From assembly GCA_017506865.1 (NCBI GenBank), contig JAFCMP010000097.1, positions 124,001-188,000 of the forward strand: DNA of 64,000 nt, written 5' to 3'. A program made the translations under genes and the position numbers. A model generated the notes under the pieces. It saw only the letters and a list, made by a program, of their open reading frames with translations, searched no databases and had not been told where the DNA came from. Below are positions 49,001-61,604 of the stretch, in pieces (position 1 is the first letter of the stretch; every line of letters begins with the position of its first letter). The stretch is from Tribonema minus. Taxonomy: Eukaryota; Sar; Xanthophyceae; Tribonematales; Tribonemataceae.

Positions 49001-52000
49001 CCTATTGGAGACAGTGACTTTGAGAGAGATGCAACATGATTGTAAACCTTTGGGGCCCAAGCTGCACTGATGCACATGAAATCAAGCGCCTGAGACTATC
49101 CCCAATGTATGTTACATTCAAGCACCAATCGACGAACTAGCGCTTGGGTTCTGCCATCAAAACTCAACAGACACTCAGATCTGCAGTGGCTGCTGCGATG
49201 TACTTCCATCAACATTACCTGAGCCGTGTGTTCTGCACGAGCCCCAATCACAGCCAGGTTCCCTGGAGTGTATTCCATCCACTTTCCCTCATCGGCAAGC
49301 GCTGTGCTGTCATCAGCAGCTGCCTGGAGTGCGCGCCTGCCCACTGATGCACTGCCCGGTGAGCCCGTAATCAGCCTGTCTGTGCCGATATACTGGCTTA
49401 CTGCTACGTCGTAGATGCCACCAAACTCCCAAACACGGCCCTTGAACAATGCAAGCGCACAGCAATTTTTGTAAAAAACACAAATGAGAAGGCAGCGACC
49501 TGACCTATTTAAATGTGCATGCGTCATGTCACAGCCACATGCAGCACCAGGTAATTTCCTGCACGTTCAGAGTCCCTCACAGAATCGAACAAGGCTGTGG
49601 GGCTTTGTGCACGGCTGTGAGCAGTGAATCCAAAAAAATGCTAGGCACATTGATCATCAAGGCAACAGCCATTTTCAACATAATGATTGCTTGATTGCAA
49701 GGCAAACAGGAGCATTTGTCGCTACGAGAGAGTCACGGTGAGGTGCGCAGCTTCAACAATGACAGTCCCCAACTCATGCTGCTGTCAGTGCGTCTTGCAA
49801 ACGTGCAGGCCAGAACGGACGCAGTGACCTGCTGCTGGCAGTTCAATCCAGAAAGAGTACCTCATAGGCGACCATCGCTGCTGACATGCGCGTCAGGGAT
49901 GGATCCCAGTTCAACTGCGTCCAGTTTGCAGCACTAACGCCAGTTGAGTCCAGTTCCGTTTGCCACACATCCGATAGCAGCACTTGTTGGTTAGCGCTTT
50001 TCACATGAACTCCTCCATGAATGACCAGCACATCGCTGCCGCCAGAGCCAACACCCTGTTCAAAAACAGTACATGCAGCGATAAACAAAATGAAATGTGT
50101 CTTAGTAAAGTAAATCATTTGAACATACCTCAATTTTGCATGCCCATATGTTCTAGGTACAAGCGTGCCTTGGGTTGATTGAAGTATCACACAACTTGCA
50201 TAATGGGTTCACCTGGTGTCAGCCTTGTACTCACACCGTCACATCTTTCACGACAATGCTTGTTTACGATGAGCTCGTGTCCACGATGAGAACTTGCGCA
50301 TCATGTAGGCATGTATACACTGTGACGGTTACACTGTTGCTGCACCTGGTAACATTTGATGCGCACTGCCTGTGATGTGTCAAAAGTCAGGAATGCTTGC
50401 TGTCTCCAATGGTTGATGACGTCATCAACATCACAAGGCTCACGTGACTCAAATTAAACATGCGGACAGCCATTTCAATCATTTTAAGCACCCACGTGTA
50501 CACCTCGCACCACGGATACATACAAGCTGCACTTGCAGTGCGTTGAAGGCTTCGGCCTAGCGATGGACATATATGCAGAATACGCGTTAAGCAAGTGATA
50601 TCAGAACCCACCAAATCGTTCGCTGAGCATGTGTATTCTTCACCCGTGCTGTGTTGGACTGACCTTGCATGCGGCGCCTTGAACATTGCCTGGCTGACAT
50701 GGCAAGACAGTTGCATCTGCCGTACAGATACTCAAATGCCTACTGAGTGTGATGATCTCCACCCTGTCTGCCACATCCCAGTCTCCAGCAGGGCTATACA
50801 CTTACCTCAACAATAGCCATGGCATGGTTGAATCGGGATCCTGGTGTGCTTGAATGCTGCCCATCATTCAGAAGATACCATCTCTGAGATTGCCGAGTAT
50901 CAAGGAGAGTATGACATGGCAGGGATCAAGTGAGCTGTGACTTGTATGAATGTGTGTGTGTGTGTAAACAAAGTCAGCGTACACGTCACAGCCTAGTCGG
51001 CAGTGGCAGCAGCTGCAACAACCGCTTGCCATAGATAAGACGCCAGAGGGACGCGACCTGACCTCCCCGTTACATACTATGAAGGCTCCAAGAGGAGGTG
51101 CATGTAATGCATGAATATCACAAGACGAGGCATGCTTCGCTGCCTAGAGTGTAATGGCATGATAGTTGCAACTTGATGAACAGCCATAATATGCATCGGT
51201 GATGCCCTCCAATAAGGAGGGGTCCAGCGATGTTGCCATACATGTATTGTTGCCATCGTTGTTGAGACGTCATCTCACTAATGTCACTACCATCACGTTA
51301 CAAGAGAGTGTACTTGGCGCTGTGCATCATGTGCAGCCTCACAAGGCCGAGACCACGCCTACAGTGATACAGGTCCTGTCATGAGATCCTAACACCTCAC
51401 GGACACACAGTGTGCTGTAGGAGATGTGCACTATGGCTCATGCACACTTCTCAAGCACAGGATTGACAAGTAGCTGTCAGAATGTCCAAGTCAACTGTAT
51501 TGATTTGATTGTTCATTGGACTCAATTTACTGAGACCACCACACTAAGGACAATGGTGATTTGGGCACACAATGCATAAAAATGCGGTCGTGCAAGTAGC
51601 AGTGGCAGAACGCTGTCATCATGTTGCGGTGAGTGAAGGCCTGCTTGCTACTCACGCTTGCACTCTGGAGAGTGTCACGTCTGGCCCGCATGCCTGGCAC
51701 ATGTGCTGCCTTCAGTAGCAACAGATAATGATGCACACACATGCGTCACCTTCTTAGCAAAGTTGTATGCCCAGGTGTCAGCGTAGTCCCGTTCAATCAA
51801 CGAGCTGTAGCCGCCATGTATGACAAACTTGTCACCCCAACGAGCTCCGCGCACACCACTCCTAGGAGGCGGCAGAACGCCAACAGGAACCTGCTCACAA
51901 TAGAGGACAGGTGTTCAGGGCGTGCAAACCAGCCTAGAAGTGATGAGCACACCTGTGAACCTGGACCAAATCAAGAAGTGAGTGTGGATGTAAAAACCAA

Positions 52001-54782
52001 ACAAAACAAGTAAGTGTTGAAGAGAATCAGTAACATGCGGCCTCGCACAAAATGTGTTTGCGGTTGACCTGCAAGTGCAGCGCAAAAAAAAAAGCCATTG
52101 CTCATTATTTAGAGCGTCCAATCAAAGTATCAGCTCAATTATGAAATAGAAGCAACATTCTGATCGATAATTGAACGATCGATCATCAGTTGACAATTGC
52201 CCCTTTCACTGCCCAATGTGTCTGTAACTTTGTGGCATGTCTCTTAGTGATTAGTCGAAAGTCCGATTTTCTTTCATGAGCCCTGACCCTAGTGCTAACC
52301 CTGCTGCTGATTCTGCTTGTAACCCTGACCCTGGTTGCGTTGAACAGTGTTAGGATCAGTGGGGTCAAGGTAAGGAGGGGTTAGAGCAAGTAGGGTTGAA
52401 ATTAGAGGGTGGCGGTTCGCGAATCGATGGAGTGCCGAATCGGTTGAACAAACGTCAACTCGACCCTGCTGCAGCAGCATCTCTTGAGCATCAGCAGCAG
52501 CAGCATCTGCTGCAGCATCTACAGCTACACGACGAGGCTGTTGCTGCAAGTTACATTTTTTCTGGAGTCAGTACGATCGTCACCACCGCCACTCATTGTT
52601 GTGGGCTCTGTACTTGTAGTATGTTATGGAGACGATATACTTGATAAATGTGTGGCTTATATAAGCAGCTCAACAATCCTTTGCAACAAATTAGGCTCAC
52701 ATAAGCAACTAAATAGCAGCATCAACAAACGATGATCTATTATCATTCAGTGATTGGTAAATGTTCGGTACCAGCAAGCCATCTAACAAAACTTTGATTG
52801 ACAATCACTTTTGATTTGGGTTGGAAATTGTATGTCGACCTCGCTTTAGTTCGGTCAGAAGCTGTATCATTGTGTGCCATCAACCAAGTGCCCCTAGTGA
52901 ACTGCAGGCAGCACTCTCATGGCACCTGCTCCATGACTAAAGGCGCATGCGGCATGATCTATGACGTTACAGAGTGCAGGGCGACACTTCTCAGTGACCT
53001 CTAACACTCTGCCGCCTAAATGTGCGACAGTTGCCATCCATGCAAGCGTTCTGAAATAAACGATTCATGCACTGTACCTGATGAGTCCACAGTCCGAGTG
53101 CCAGATCATACACCCACAGCTCATTGACATCGGCAGCGTTTCCGTTATCCTTCACAAGGCCACCAAATACCCAAACCTGCAGTGACAAAACCCAGCAAAC
53201 CATGTGGTTTGATATGATGCACATAATAGAGTTCCAAATGACGTGAAGAAAGTACTTCTATGACTTGCATGCTTGTGAAGTTAAGAAGGCTGCTACTGAT
53301 GTTCTTGAGGTCATGATGGCAATGCAGACCAGCAATGAAGAAAGACAGACACCTTGCGATGCAGGCAGACGATCTGCAGCTGTTCTCACACGCCATCAGG
53401 CTTGCATTCTGCTTTGAAACCTGCTCAATTCCATCGGCCACAAATGAGCCAATCATCACCCACCAGCGTGTAATCTATAGTACACAACAGTATGTTGCAT
53501 GCAGCTGGAGCAAAACAGTGAATAGGACTTGTTTCAAGCAGTTGCATGAATTGAGAAGTTGGCGGCGTTGCAGCTGTTGCAGGTAACACGACTGCTGCAA
53601 CAAAACATCAACTGCCTTAAAGAAGTACGAAAGGTTACTTCATGAGTATTAGGCACTCCGTAGGTAGATGATCAATGTTGAAGACGCTTCTTAGGGACTT
53701 GAGCAAATGCAGGACAACAGAATTTACCTCAGCATGGCCACTTTGTGTTGCATTCAAGGGCGCCACAAGACCTGCGCTAGCCGCACGTGGGCTGCCAGGC
53801 AGTGGGTCCAACTGTTGCCAGCCCACCCTGCCACTGGCAGGGTCGACACTGGCTGCTGCTGTCAGGTTTAGCGTCCACAGGTCGCCCAGCAAACTGACAT
53901 CCACCAGCGCATGCACGTTGCGGTCAGTGATCATTAGACCTACAGAATGTTATGGCCCTCAGCACAGGCAGCAGCGGGGCCATACCATTGCATATGCAGC
54001 CTGGTATGTGGCTTGAGTAACAACTGCTGTGCAAGATGCTGACAGGTCCCTGTGTAACGCTTCCCAAAGAAGCACCAGGTTAGTGAACTTCAGCAGGCGA
54101 GGTGCATCATCAAAGTGTGCTGCATTAAATGTGAAGCCGTCAAGTTGGCTGCACTCAGCGCACAATATTGATACGACAGCGGGGACTGATTTACCATACG
54201 GCCAGATCACCAGATAGCGCAACAAGGCTTTGCAGGGCAAGTAGTTACAGCAAGGTGCTCGCAACGCATCTGGTGGCGTCAAACTGAATTACTGGCTGAA
54301 TCAGCGCAGTTGGCTGCCTTACTATACTGCCATACGAGCAGCCGTGAAGGCGGCAAGAATGATGCCAGACTCCACATGATACTTGTATTCTGTAGTTGCA
54401 CGGGCCTTCGCAGCACCGTGCTGAACCTAAGGTAATGCTGAGAAAATCCTTTACAAGCGCCAGTCAACTCACTGCACTGTAGGCAGATCACATTCACATG
54501 TACCTCTGTCAGGCGCATATATGTAGCACATCTACCGAGATTGCAAACGTCCATTAAGTTGAATCCTGACACCTTCATGTGTCTTCCTGGCACTAACCTC
54601 AGGTCGCTGTTTCTAACGCCACCAAAGATAACAAGGCTGTTTTCCTCAGCCCATATGCCCGAGACGTGGCTGCGCCTTACTGGAGCAGATGACATGCCAT
54701 TCTGGAGGCTCCACAGCTGCACCCAGTCGGGGCCTGCTCGGCGGACAGCGCATAAACTTGACTTGTAAATCATAAAGCGCAT
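46011..54782 (-). CDS. Kelch-repeat transmembrane RING-H2 protein (predicted E3 ligase)
   Basis: Exons read about 54745-54597, 53945-53728, 53176-53063, 51894-51750, 50850-50810, 50057-49864, 49441-49219, 48598-48380, 47905-47723, 47135-46972 and 46362-46011. Several carry kelch blades (VWVFGGLVKDNG..LWVYDLALGLWTH, KFVIHGGYSS, VLVIHGGVHV, VWEFGGIYD, QLIIYGGLSS..DVWSLDL). A single membrane helix follows (MHLLFALGLLSLCLCVFLS), flanked by basic RRQMDRRAR, then a RING-H2 finger split over two exons: CAIC..MLPC-S-H-LF-H-VN-C-ID..CPMC. All eight zinc ligands are present. By the positive-inside rule the kelch propeller faces the lumen or outside and the RING faces the cytosol. The N-terminus is unresolved (ATG 54782 is the nearest start; upstream exons to about 55058 or beyond are possible), as is the 54597/53945 join. 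After the RING the frame stays open to TGA 46011, with an alternative GT donor. Confidence 0.8.
47561..47695. repeat. Imperfect tandem duplication, 71-bp period
   Basis: AGACAACCAATAGGCTCTGC begins at 47561 and a related AGACAACCAATGCGCTCTGC at 47632, with matching downstream parts (TGACCAATCG.. / TGGCCAATTG..). It lies in a kelch-RING intron just before exon 47723-47905. The copies have diverged, so the duplication is older than the one at 5.4 kb. Confidence 0.8.
52280..52340. repeat. Degenerate CCCTAA/CCCTGA-like array
   Basis: Several CCCTGACCCTA, CTAACCCTG and TAACCCTGACCCTGG units occur within 60 bp of a kelch-RING intron, followed by CAG/CTG-rich sequence at 52465-52520. It resembles a decayed telomere-like or minisatellite tract. 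Confidence 0.5.
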
Positions 54783-55341
54783 GGCCAGCAGTTGCCATAG
54801 CGCCGGAACAAAACATTTTTTGCAGATCACAAATCCCCATGCCACAGAACATCAATCCATCTAGGGCAGCTGACGCACACAATCCCTGCTTGCGTGCGCT
54901 GCCGCTTGGTGTGCCTTGGCATGTGTGCTCGCATTACCCATCACCCTCGCCTGCCCGGCCACCATTGCCACGGGTGCCATGCAGCAGCCGCTTTTGCAAG
55001 TGGCTGTGTTAGCTGTGAAGCACCAGCATCGTGTGCTTAAAATTGTAAGCTTTTCCATGCGCCTTGGATTATCAACATCATTGAGTCATGATTTGTGTTG
55101 CGCTGTTGCAGGGCGGCGCTTGTGTGCATGTCCTTGAGTCAGTGCCATCCTCTAGCTGCTGATGCTATGCGCCACGATAGTGTCTGTAGATGCACCTTTG
55201 AATGCAACGGTACCACATGCATATGCATTGCTCAGGGCTGGCTGCCCAGCTGCTGGCTGCTGTTTTTTGGTTGCCAGCAGGGACTGGCGGCGGCAGTGCA
55301 GTGTGATGCATGCATGTGAGGGCATATGAGGTTGATTAGTC

Positions 55342-55591
55342 AATGGAAACGAATGAGCAATCGAAGAGCTCTAGGTGACGAGCTATGGTTAGCCGTCCAA
55401 TCGAATGCTTTTCCACAAATAACCGTGGTCGCCGCTGCTGCAGCAATTGGACACAACTTAAAGAGTACCACCGCATCCACTAATAAAAAAAAACTATGTG
55501 TGTAAGCTGTGGCGTTCGAGGCATGGGTGTTCAGTATCAGAAAGGTCTCACGTGTTCGGTAGGCCAGCTCCAGCCGGCAACCCAACACAGG
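55342..55591 (-). repeat. Dispersed repeat, copy 2 (partner at 29539-29779)
   Basis: The reverse strand aligns with 29539-29779 over about 250 bp with short indels, including an added T-rich run near 55485-55493. On the minus strand it reads LELAYRTR..ATTVICG in one frame. The two copies sit in inverted orientation about 26 kb apart. Confidence 0.85.
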
Positions 55592-56520
55592 AGGTTCAAT
55601 GTTGAATATATTTGCTGGACTGACCATGCCTAACACTCATTGCAAGCTGCTGCCGCGTGGCATCGCTGTTGATGCCGCCAGTGTCAGCAGCAGCATTGCA
55701 TGTCAATGCACGTGCTGATGAACTACGATGTTGTGTCGCAGCTTGCCTGCAGCGTCGCGCTTGTTGTGATCAAATGCATATCATTACGGCACTTCCGGGG
55801 TCTGCACCTACCCAAACAACAGCCATTGACCTTGTATATACATACAATGTCAACTTGCACGCTTTGTCGCAGCTGGTCAAGGTGGCGCCTTACAACTTGA
55901 AAAGTGATTTCCACCAGCATTTTGACATGATTGGCCTGATTATACTGTGGTATCGCCTTCAGCTACTGTCTATGGCGGCACTCTCCAACATATGAGCACC
56001 GGCCTGAGTGCTTTTGTTTCCATTTCCAATCCAAAGCAGCTGTGCTGTTGAATTTGAGGGGGAGCTGAAGGCGCGTTGGCTCATCATTGAAAGCCTTTGC
56101 GTCCCAGGTTGGCAACCTTTTTTTTTTCAAATGTGCTGAAGCGGGCATTCTGCCTTAGCAGAAGACTCTCATACGCTACGGAGGCGGCACAATCAGCCAC
56201 CGTGTCTAGTGCGTGCTTCTCGTGGCCCCTCAGTGGAGAACAATCAATATACTTCTAGTCTTTGCTGCAGAGGTTCTATGTCTCACCTGCAGGAAGCGCA
56301 GCAGCATCGGCTCCAGCTCCAGCGGCCCCTCCCTGAGATGCATGGCAGCATACAATATGCGCTGCCACCACCAGCAGCGCCCAGTTCCAATGCGCATTCA
56401 TATGACTGTCGGGCCCGGCAATCGATTCACAGCAAGCAGACACTTTTTACTTCAACTTTTGAGATGAAGTTGGACTTTTATTCTCCTCGACAGTTTTGGC
56501 AGATAGATCTAGTGCGAGAC

Positions 56521-56640
56521 ACGATAGTCCCCGGTGCACGTGCACAGCTGTTGCAGCGGGGCTTGGCATAGTTCATCAGCACGATAGTCCCCGGTGCACG
56601 TGCGCAGCTGTTGCAGCGGGGCTTGGCATAGTTTATCAGC
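56521..56640. repeat. 60-bp exact-period tandem duplication
   Basis: Two copies with a 60-bp period, each starting ACGATAGTCCCCGGTGCACG, differ at only a few positions. They lie upstream of the second ATPase gene, within its probable promoter or 5' region. The GGTGCACGTGC core (ACGTG) could be a protein-binding site present in duplicate, but this is speculative. Confidence 0.93.
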
Positions 56641-56732
56641 CGGTCATGTGTCCGCATAGATGGTGGTGCAGTCACGTTGCTCGCGTGCAGCATCCTGCAG
56701 GCTTCTGAGGCACACGTGCATAACCACTAACG

Positions 56733-58949
56733 ATGCGGTGGCGCCTGGTCACAGCATTTTTTCTTTGTGTGACGGAAGCTTTCGTTGCCCGCAGCTCCCG
56801 ACTGCTTGTGGCACGCGCCCACAGGCTCCCAGTGGCACGTGTCGCGCCTACAAGGCTCCGTGAAGTCGTCGCCGTCGATGCGGTGAGTCGGCGAGCTGAG
56901 GACTGCTTATGTAGCTCTAGATTTGCCATTGACTGCTCTTAACCGCACTATGCCATGTCGTTTTCATCCGTTTGTTTTCAACAGGCCGCGGTCGAGACAT
57001 TTGAAACAGCCCTATTTGGGCTCACCAGCGGGGTGGTGCAGCTGGGCCAAAAAAACAGATTTGAGATTACCGGGCAAGCTGCGGAAGAGCTGGCTAACAC
57101 GTACTCGAAGCCAACGCTGGCGAATGAGGATTTGGTGGACCGTGAGTGTTTTATGGAGGGCAGAACCCTGATTGCCAATGCCAGAAAGAGGACGGTCAAC
57201 GTTGCTCACCTGGTGTGGGGATCGCGCGGGGGTGGAAAGACCGTGTACACAGACGCAGCACTGCAGGTACGCGATCAGGCCTGTTGCTGGTAATCAGTCC
57301 AGCATCCATGTAGCAGGGTGGTGAACTTGGCTGGTCGACACCTTTGATTGCCCATCAACCAAAGCATTGTAGAAAATCCTGAAAGTGTGTTGATCAGTTC
57401 CAGGTTGTCCAGTGTGTCCTGACGACTGCTGTTCTCGGCGGCCGGTATTGCCATGTGGAAGCCGTGAGGAGAGTCACCGAGCTCATTTTTTTTCATCTCA
57501 GTTTTTTGGCCTGAAGGTGTTGCGAGGCATGCTGCGGGTGCGCCGTTCCTTGGTGAGGTCAACGTCATGCGCTGCCATGGTGGCAATGCCACCCGCTGCT
57601 GCACCAGTGCCTGAGTATCTTGTGCTTCTGGCAGCACATGGAGGGCCACTGCTTGTGCAGCCCCCTTCTACATATAGACAATGATGGACCACGTGCTTGG
57701 CATCGTTTGCCAGCAGATGCGATGACCTGTGTTGGTTCAGCACAATGGCGCCAGTTGGTTGAGGACCTGACCTGGCACTCAGCACGTTGCACACACACAC
57801 AGTGCGCAGAGGTGCATCTAACAAGAAACAGATAGCTGCAGCGCTGAGCAGGTCGCTAATACAGGAGCTCGTAAAGTGTATCATCACGTTTGTGCATGGA
57901 GCGGCGATGCTCCGCAGCACAGCGCAACCTCTGTCAGCATAGCTCGAACATGGCTCTGCTCAGACAATGCCGCCCACTGTGTTTCGACGCTTACACAGAG
58001 ACGACCGGCCTCGCTCGCGGCCCTTTTGAATATGAAAGTGTATGTTGTACAGCAGTACTCTGGGTGCCCTCACCCTGCATTTTCCCCCGCGGCCATGCTA
58101 TAGCTGATGACCCACCTGCTAGTTTGGCGTGTTTGCATTTAATGTATTGAGAAAGTGATTTTGTTTGACGGCGTGCCAAGGACTTCAAATTCACTGACAG
58201 TTTGATGTTGTGTGGTTTCTGCTGTTGTTTGCCTGCAGGGGATGCCTGGCGTTCTTAAGCTGACCTTTGCGGGAGATGCCAGCAAGGCCAAAGAGTGGAT
58301 TACAAAACAGGTTCTGGGGCATATCAGAGCGGATTGGGCCAACCAGTTTAAATCCGTGCCTGCTGAAACACGCCTGCGACTCATTGCAGAGGTTTACAAG
58401 TTTCAAAACACAGGCGAACGCCTGGTGGTGCTGCTTGATGTTGGGGAGCAAACCACGCCATCAGTACTCACAAAGCTGCTTGCTGCGATCAAGGATCTAG
58501 GTTACGAGCAAAAACTGATAACCTTTGTTGTCGTCGTGTCAGCAAGCCGCAGTGCAATGGCACTACCCGTCGACCTGATGGCAGCCCGCGCCAGACCTAT
58601 CAGAGCTCCGGAATTCACAGTCGACGAGGCTCACGCACTGCTCCGCAAGCAGCTTGCCAACCTTGCGCAGCTTCCTGATTTCATCAGTCTTGCCAAAAAG
58701 ATCACAGCTAAAGTGGGGACCCGTCCTGTGCACCTTGTGGAGGTGTGCGAAAGGTGCCAGCTCACTGACGCCAAAACAGCTGAGGCGTGCATCGAGCAAG
58801 CTGAGGCAGTGGCGGCAGTTGCCGAGGGTGGGGTGGAAGGCTTCATGAACATATGTGTTGAGAAAAAGAAGGTAGACCGCAAAGAAGCCATTGCCTTTCT
58901 GCAGAAACTCTCTGAGCCCGGCATCACACAGACAAAGAAGGATGCTTGA
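56733..58949 (+). CDS. Leader-bearing P-loop ATPase, divergent Walker B
   Basis: Exons 56733-56882, 56985-57266, 57502-57552 and 58239-58949 join in phase 0 and give 397 residues. The N-terminus MRWRLVTAFFLCVTEAFVA resembles a signal peptide and is followed by an Arg/Ala/Val-rich stretch (SSRLLVARAHRLPVARV) like a plastid transit peptide. The core has Walker A VWGSRGGGKTV and a Walker B-like RLVVLLDVGEQ, in which the usual acidic residue after Asp is replaced by Val. EFTVDEAHALLRKQ and RPVHLVEVCERC follow, in positions equivalent to the archaeal-type ATPase at 22.5 kb. Start ATG 56733 opens the leader. It may be a structural or weak ATPase. No partner is known. Confidence 0.75.
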
Positions 58950-58964
58950 AGGCGCTTTGGGTTT

Positions 58965-59535
58965 TCAACTGATGCTCAGCTGTTGGATGTGCTTGCCCAG
59001 CACAAAGCGTTCGCCGTCGATGTGAGCACTGGTGTGCTTGAACACCAGTGTTGCTTCACCAAAGCTGTCATTGCAGAGCTCGCAGCTTGGGAGTAAAGGC
59101 CCCTCCACCACCCCCCTGCGCAATATCATAGAACACGATGAAGGGGTGCAGTACGCTCCTCTGCCACATGTAGAGATTTGCATGAGCCAGTGCATTTAGG
59201 GGTAGCAGTGTGCTATGCCGCATCAATCTCACAAACCGTGTACACTCTTGCGTCACTCTTCGCCTTGCCAGTGCTGTTGCTGTTCCACTGCTGCAGTCAG
59301 TGTGCATTGATGTAATGTGCAACGTAGCCAAGTCCGCTTCCATCGCAGCTTCTGCTTTCCTGGACACCCCACTTGTACGTGGTGACGGTCTGGATTCCAA
59401 GCTCGCTGCTTCTGCATGTTATTCCGAAGTTAGGCCAACAAGCTCCTTACACTTGGAGGCATCTGTAGTGTTGTCTTTGGGCGCTTGTGGCTGCAAAGGT
59501 GCTTCGGCTGTTCCGAAAGCTTGTGAACTACTTTT
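58965..59535 (-). pseudogene. Intronless broken ORF, unrecognised
   Basis: On the minus strand a protein-like frame begins near 59535 (SSSQAFGTAEAPLQPQAPKD), is interrupted by an in-frame TAA near 59420, and continues (RFVRLMRHSTLLPLNALAHA..LHPFIVFYDIAQ). It shifts frame at a run of six G at 59116-59121, then ends PSCELCNDSFGEATLVFKHT..IQQLSIS at a stop at 58965. A single-base change in the G run would join the last two parts. It is either a decayed gene or retrocopy, or an assembly slip in the homopolymer. Family unknown. It converges with the ATPase gene 15 bp away. Confidence 0.35.
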
Positions 59536-61019
59536 TTGATCATGTTAATGGCGGCTTACTGAGCATCGCCGCTCACAGCACTTGTGGCTCATCTCTGCAT
59601 GCAATGTAGTTTGGATGTCTGCGCTTCATGTAGTATTGCACTGCCGCTCAGACGCTCGTATTTCCTTGATTTATTGTCTTTCGTTCACGCCAATGCATTG
59701 CAGCAGCGCTTATCACTGGCACAGTCATGGGTCCGTCAATAAAACACAAAATCTGGCCTCCTTGATGCTGGACAATTCGACACATGTACTCAGAAAATTG
59801 ATCAACTGAATGCTGCCATACATTGTGGTGACCACCTGCCACTCCTCCGTCCCGCCGCTTTGCAATACTGTCGCAAGCGTGCCGCCAATGCCATCTGTAA
59901 CGCTGCGCTGACCTGGCAGGCGACAGTGTTGTGTATATGAAGTAAAAAACTCTCAAGTGCATGCGTTGCTTATAATGCGAGGATGCCTCCCTCATGCAAA
60001 CATGCATATTATAGTCATCAGAAGAGCTGTGTTGTTGATTTCGGCCCAATCTACTATGTGAGTGCGGAACTGCTTGCTTCCTTTTCCATAGCCCTTCGGG
60101 TTTCATCCATGTATGCATGTACAGGTGAGAACAAGCGGCAGGAAAGAAGGATGGACGGAAACTGTCTTACAGGCGTGCACTGTGACCTTGAATCAAGATG
60201 GTGTTGTCGATGTGTATACATACGCGTCTGTGTACGCGTGTGTTGCGCTCACAGCGGCAGTTGGCGGCCTTGGCCCACGCACCGCAATTGGACCATGCTA
60301 CACAGGCGTCGCCGCCAGCGCTTTACAATGGCGCGTCCGAAATGGACAGCGCCACTGCCCCGCACGTGAACTTGCACTCACGATCAAATCAAACACCAAC
60401 GAGGAGTGAGCAGTGCAGCGGAGGTCATGAGCCTGTAGCAAGTGGTGGGCCTAGCTCAAAGAATAGATGTGCGCAGCAAGAAGAAGGAGCAGCCCCCGTG
60501 CGATACAGCTCGCGGAGCCTGCCTGAGCGAGGCACGGCACCCTAACGCAGCACGCGTGAGCAGGTGCCGAGTGAGGCGCAGCAACAGCACTTGCTTCCCG
60601 GTGAGCAGTGGTGAGCCACGTGTGGCAGCAAGTGGTGCTGGTGACGGCGAATTCATCCATGCAATGGCGGGAGAAGCAGCAATTGTCGCAATGAGCACCG
60701 GTGCATGTGAAAGTCCAATTTCAACCTGCTGGGCATGACTACTAGGCTCAGCCACCACACGTGTCCGCAGCATACGCCACGATGCAGCTGTGGAACAAGC
60801 TGTACCCATCGAGCGGGAGAGTGACTTATGCAACTGTATGAATGCCTCGGGCACAAGGTTCAGATTTTCAGGGGCTGTTGCAACAATGGGCTGCTGCAGG
60901 CAAGATCAAGGTGACGCTACTCCACTAGCAGGAGGTGCACAATACTGGTGATTAAGGTGACATGCAGATATGCAGTAAATTATGGTCGGTCGACTTGGCG
61001 CCCCATGAGCAATGAACTT

Positions 61020-61445
61020 CAATGGCTGGTGCTTGCCAACTGTTCGCAATGGCAACTGGCCTAAATGGCTGAAGCTGAAGCCATGATTCAGCATACAAGC
61101 CTGAGGCTTGCAGAGCAGCATGCTGTCAGACTGGGCGGTGAGCGCGCAGCAGACTGCCGTCAATTGACTTGGCGATCCATCAGTCATGAATTGCCGGCTG
61201 TTTGCAACGGCGACTGGCTTGGGCTGGCGGCAGCTGAAGACATATGCAACATGCGAGGCTTGCAGAGCTGCCAGTGCATGCTGTCACGCTGGGCCATGTA
61301 TGAAGTGAGCACGCATCAGGTTGCAGTCGGTTGACCTGGCGACTCATGCATTGCACTGTCCTTGCCAACTGTTTGCAATGGTGACTGGCTTGGGCTGGTT
61401 GCACCGAAGACATAACTCAGCTTTGGGGGCTTGCAGAGCTGCATG
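61020..61445. repeat. Degenerate three-copy tandem repeat, about 155-170 bp
   Basis: Recurring blocks GCAATGGCAACTGGCCTAAATGGCTG / GCAACGGCGACTGGCTTGGGCTGG / GCAATGGTGACTGGCTTGGGCTGG and GAGGCTTGCAGAGC mark three copies near 61045, 61205 and 61375. The copies differ by substitutions and small indels. Confidence 0.85.
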
Positions 61446-61604
61446 AACTAGCACTCGGTGCCACCTGCCGCAAAGGGTAATACCAAGGCTGTTTCCTGCA
61501 TTCCACTGCCAACGTTGTGACATACCTAGCTGATTCTAACTGCAGGTGCCACAGTAATGCACAGGTCATGGGGCCAGGGGAAATCGCATGCAAGTGCACT
61601 AATG

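Larger units (their letters stand above)
54783..56732. other. Spacer between kelch-RING and second ATPase gene
   Basis: The two genes diverge from here, so promoters for both are expected. It holds the second copy of the dispersed repeat (55342-55591) and a 60-bp tandem duplication (56521-56640). A minus-strand frame from about 55058 to 54861 could be a 5' exon of the kelch-RING gene, but its junction is not determined. Confidence 0.5.

Noticed and set aside
60456..60854. 132-codon minus-strand frame
   Set aside because: Begins at GTG, not ATG; Ala/Ser/Leu-rich composition typical of random GC-balanced sequence; no motif.
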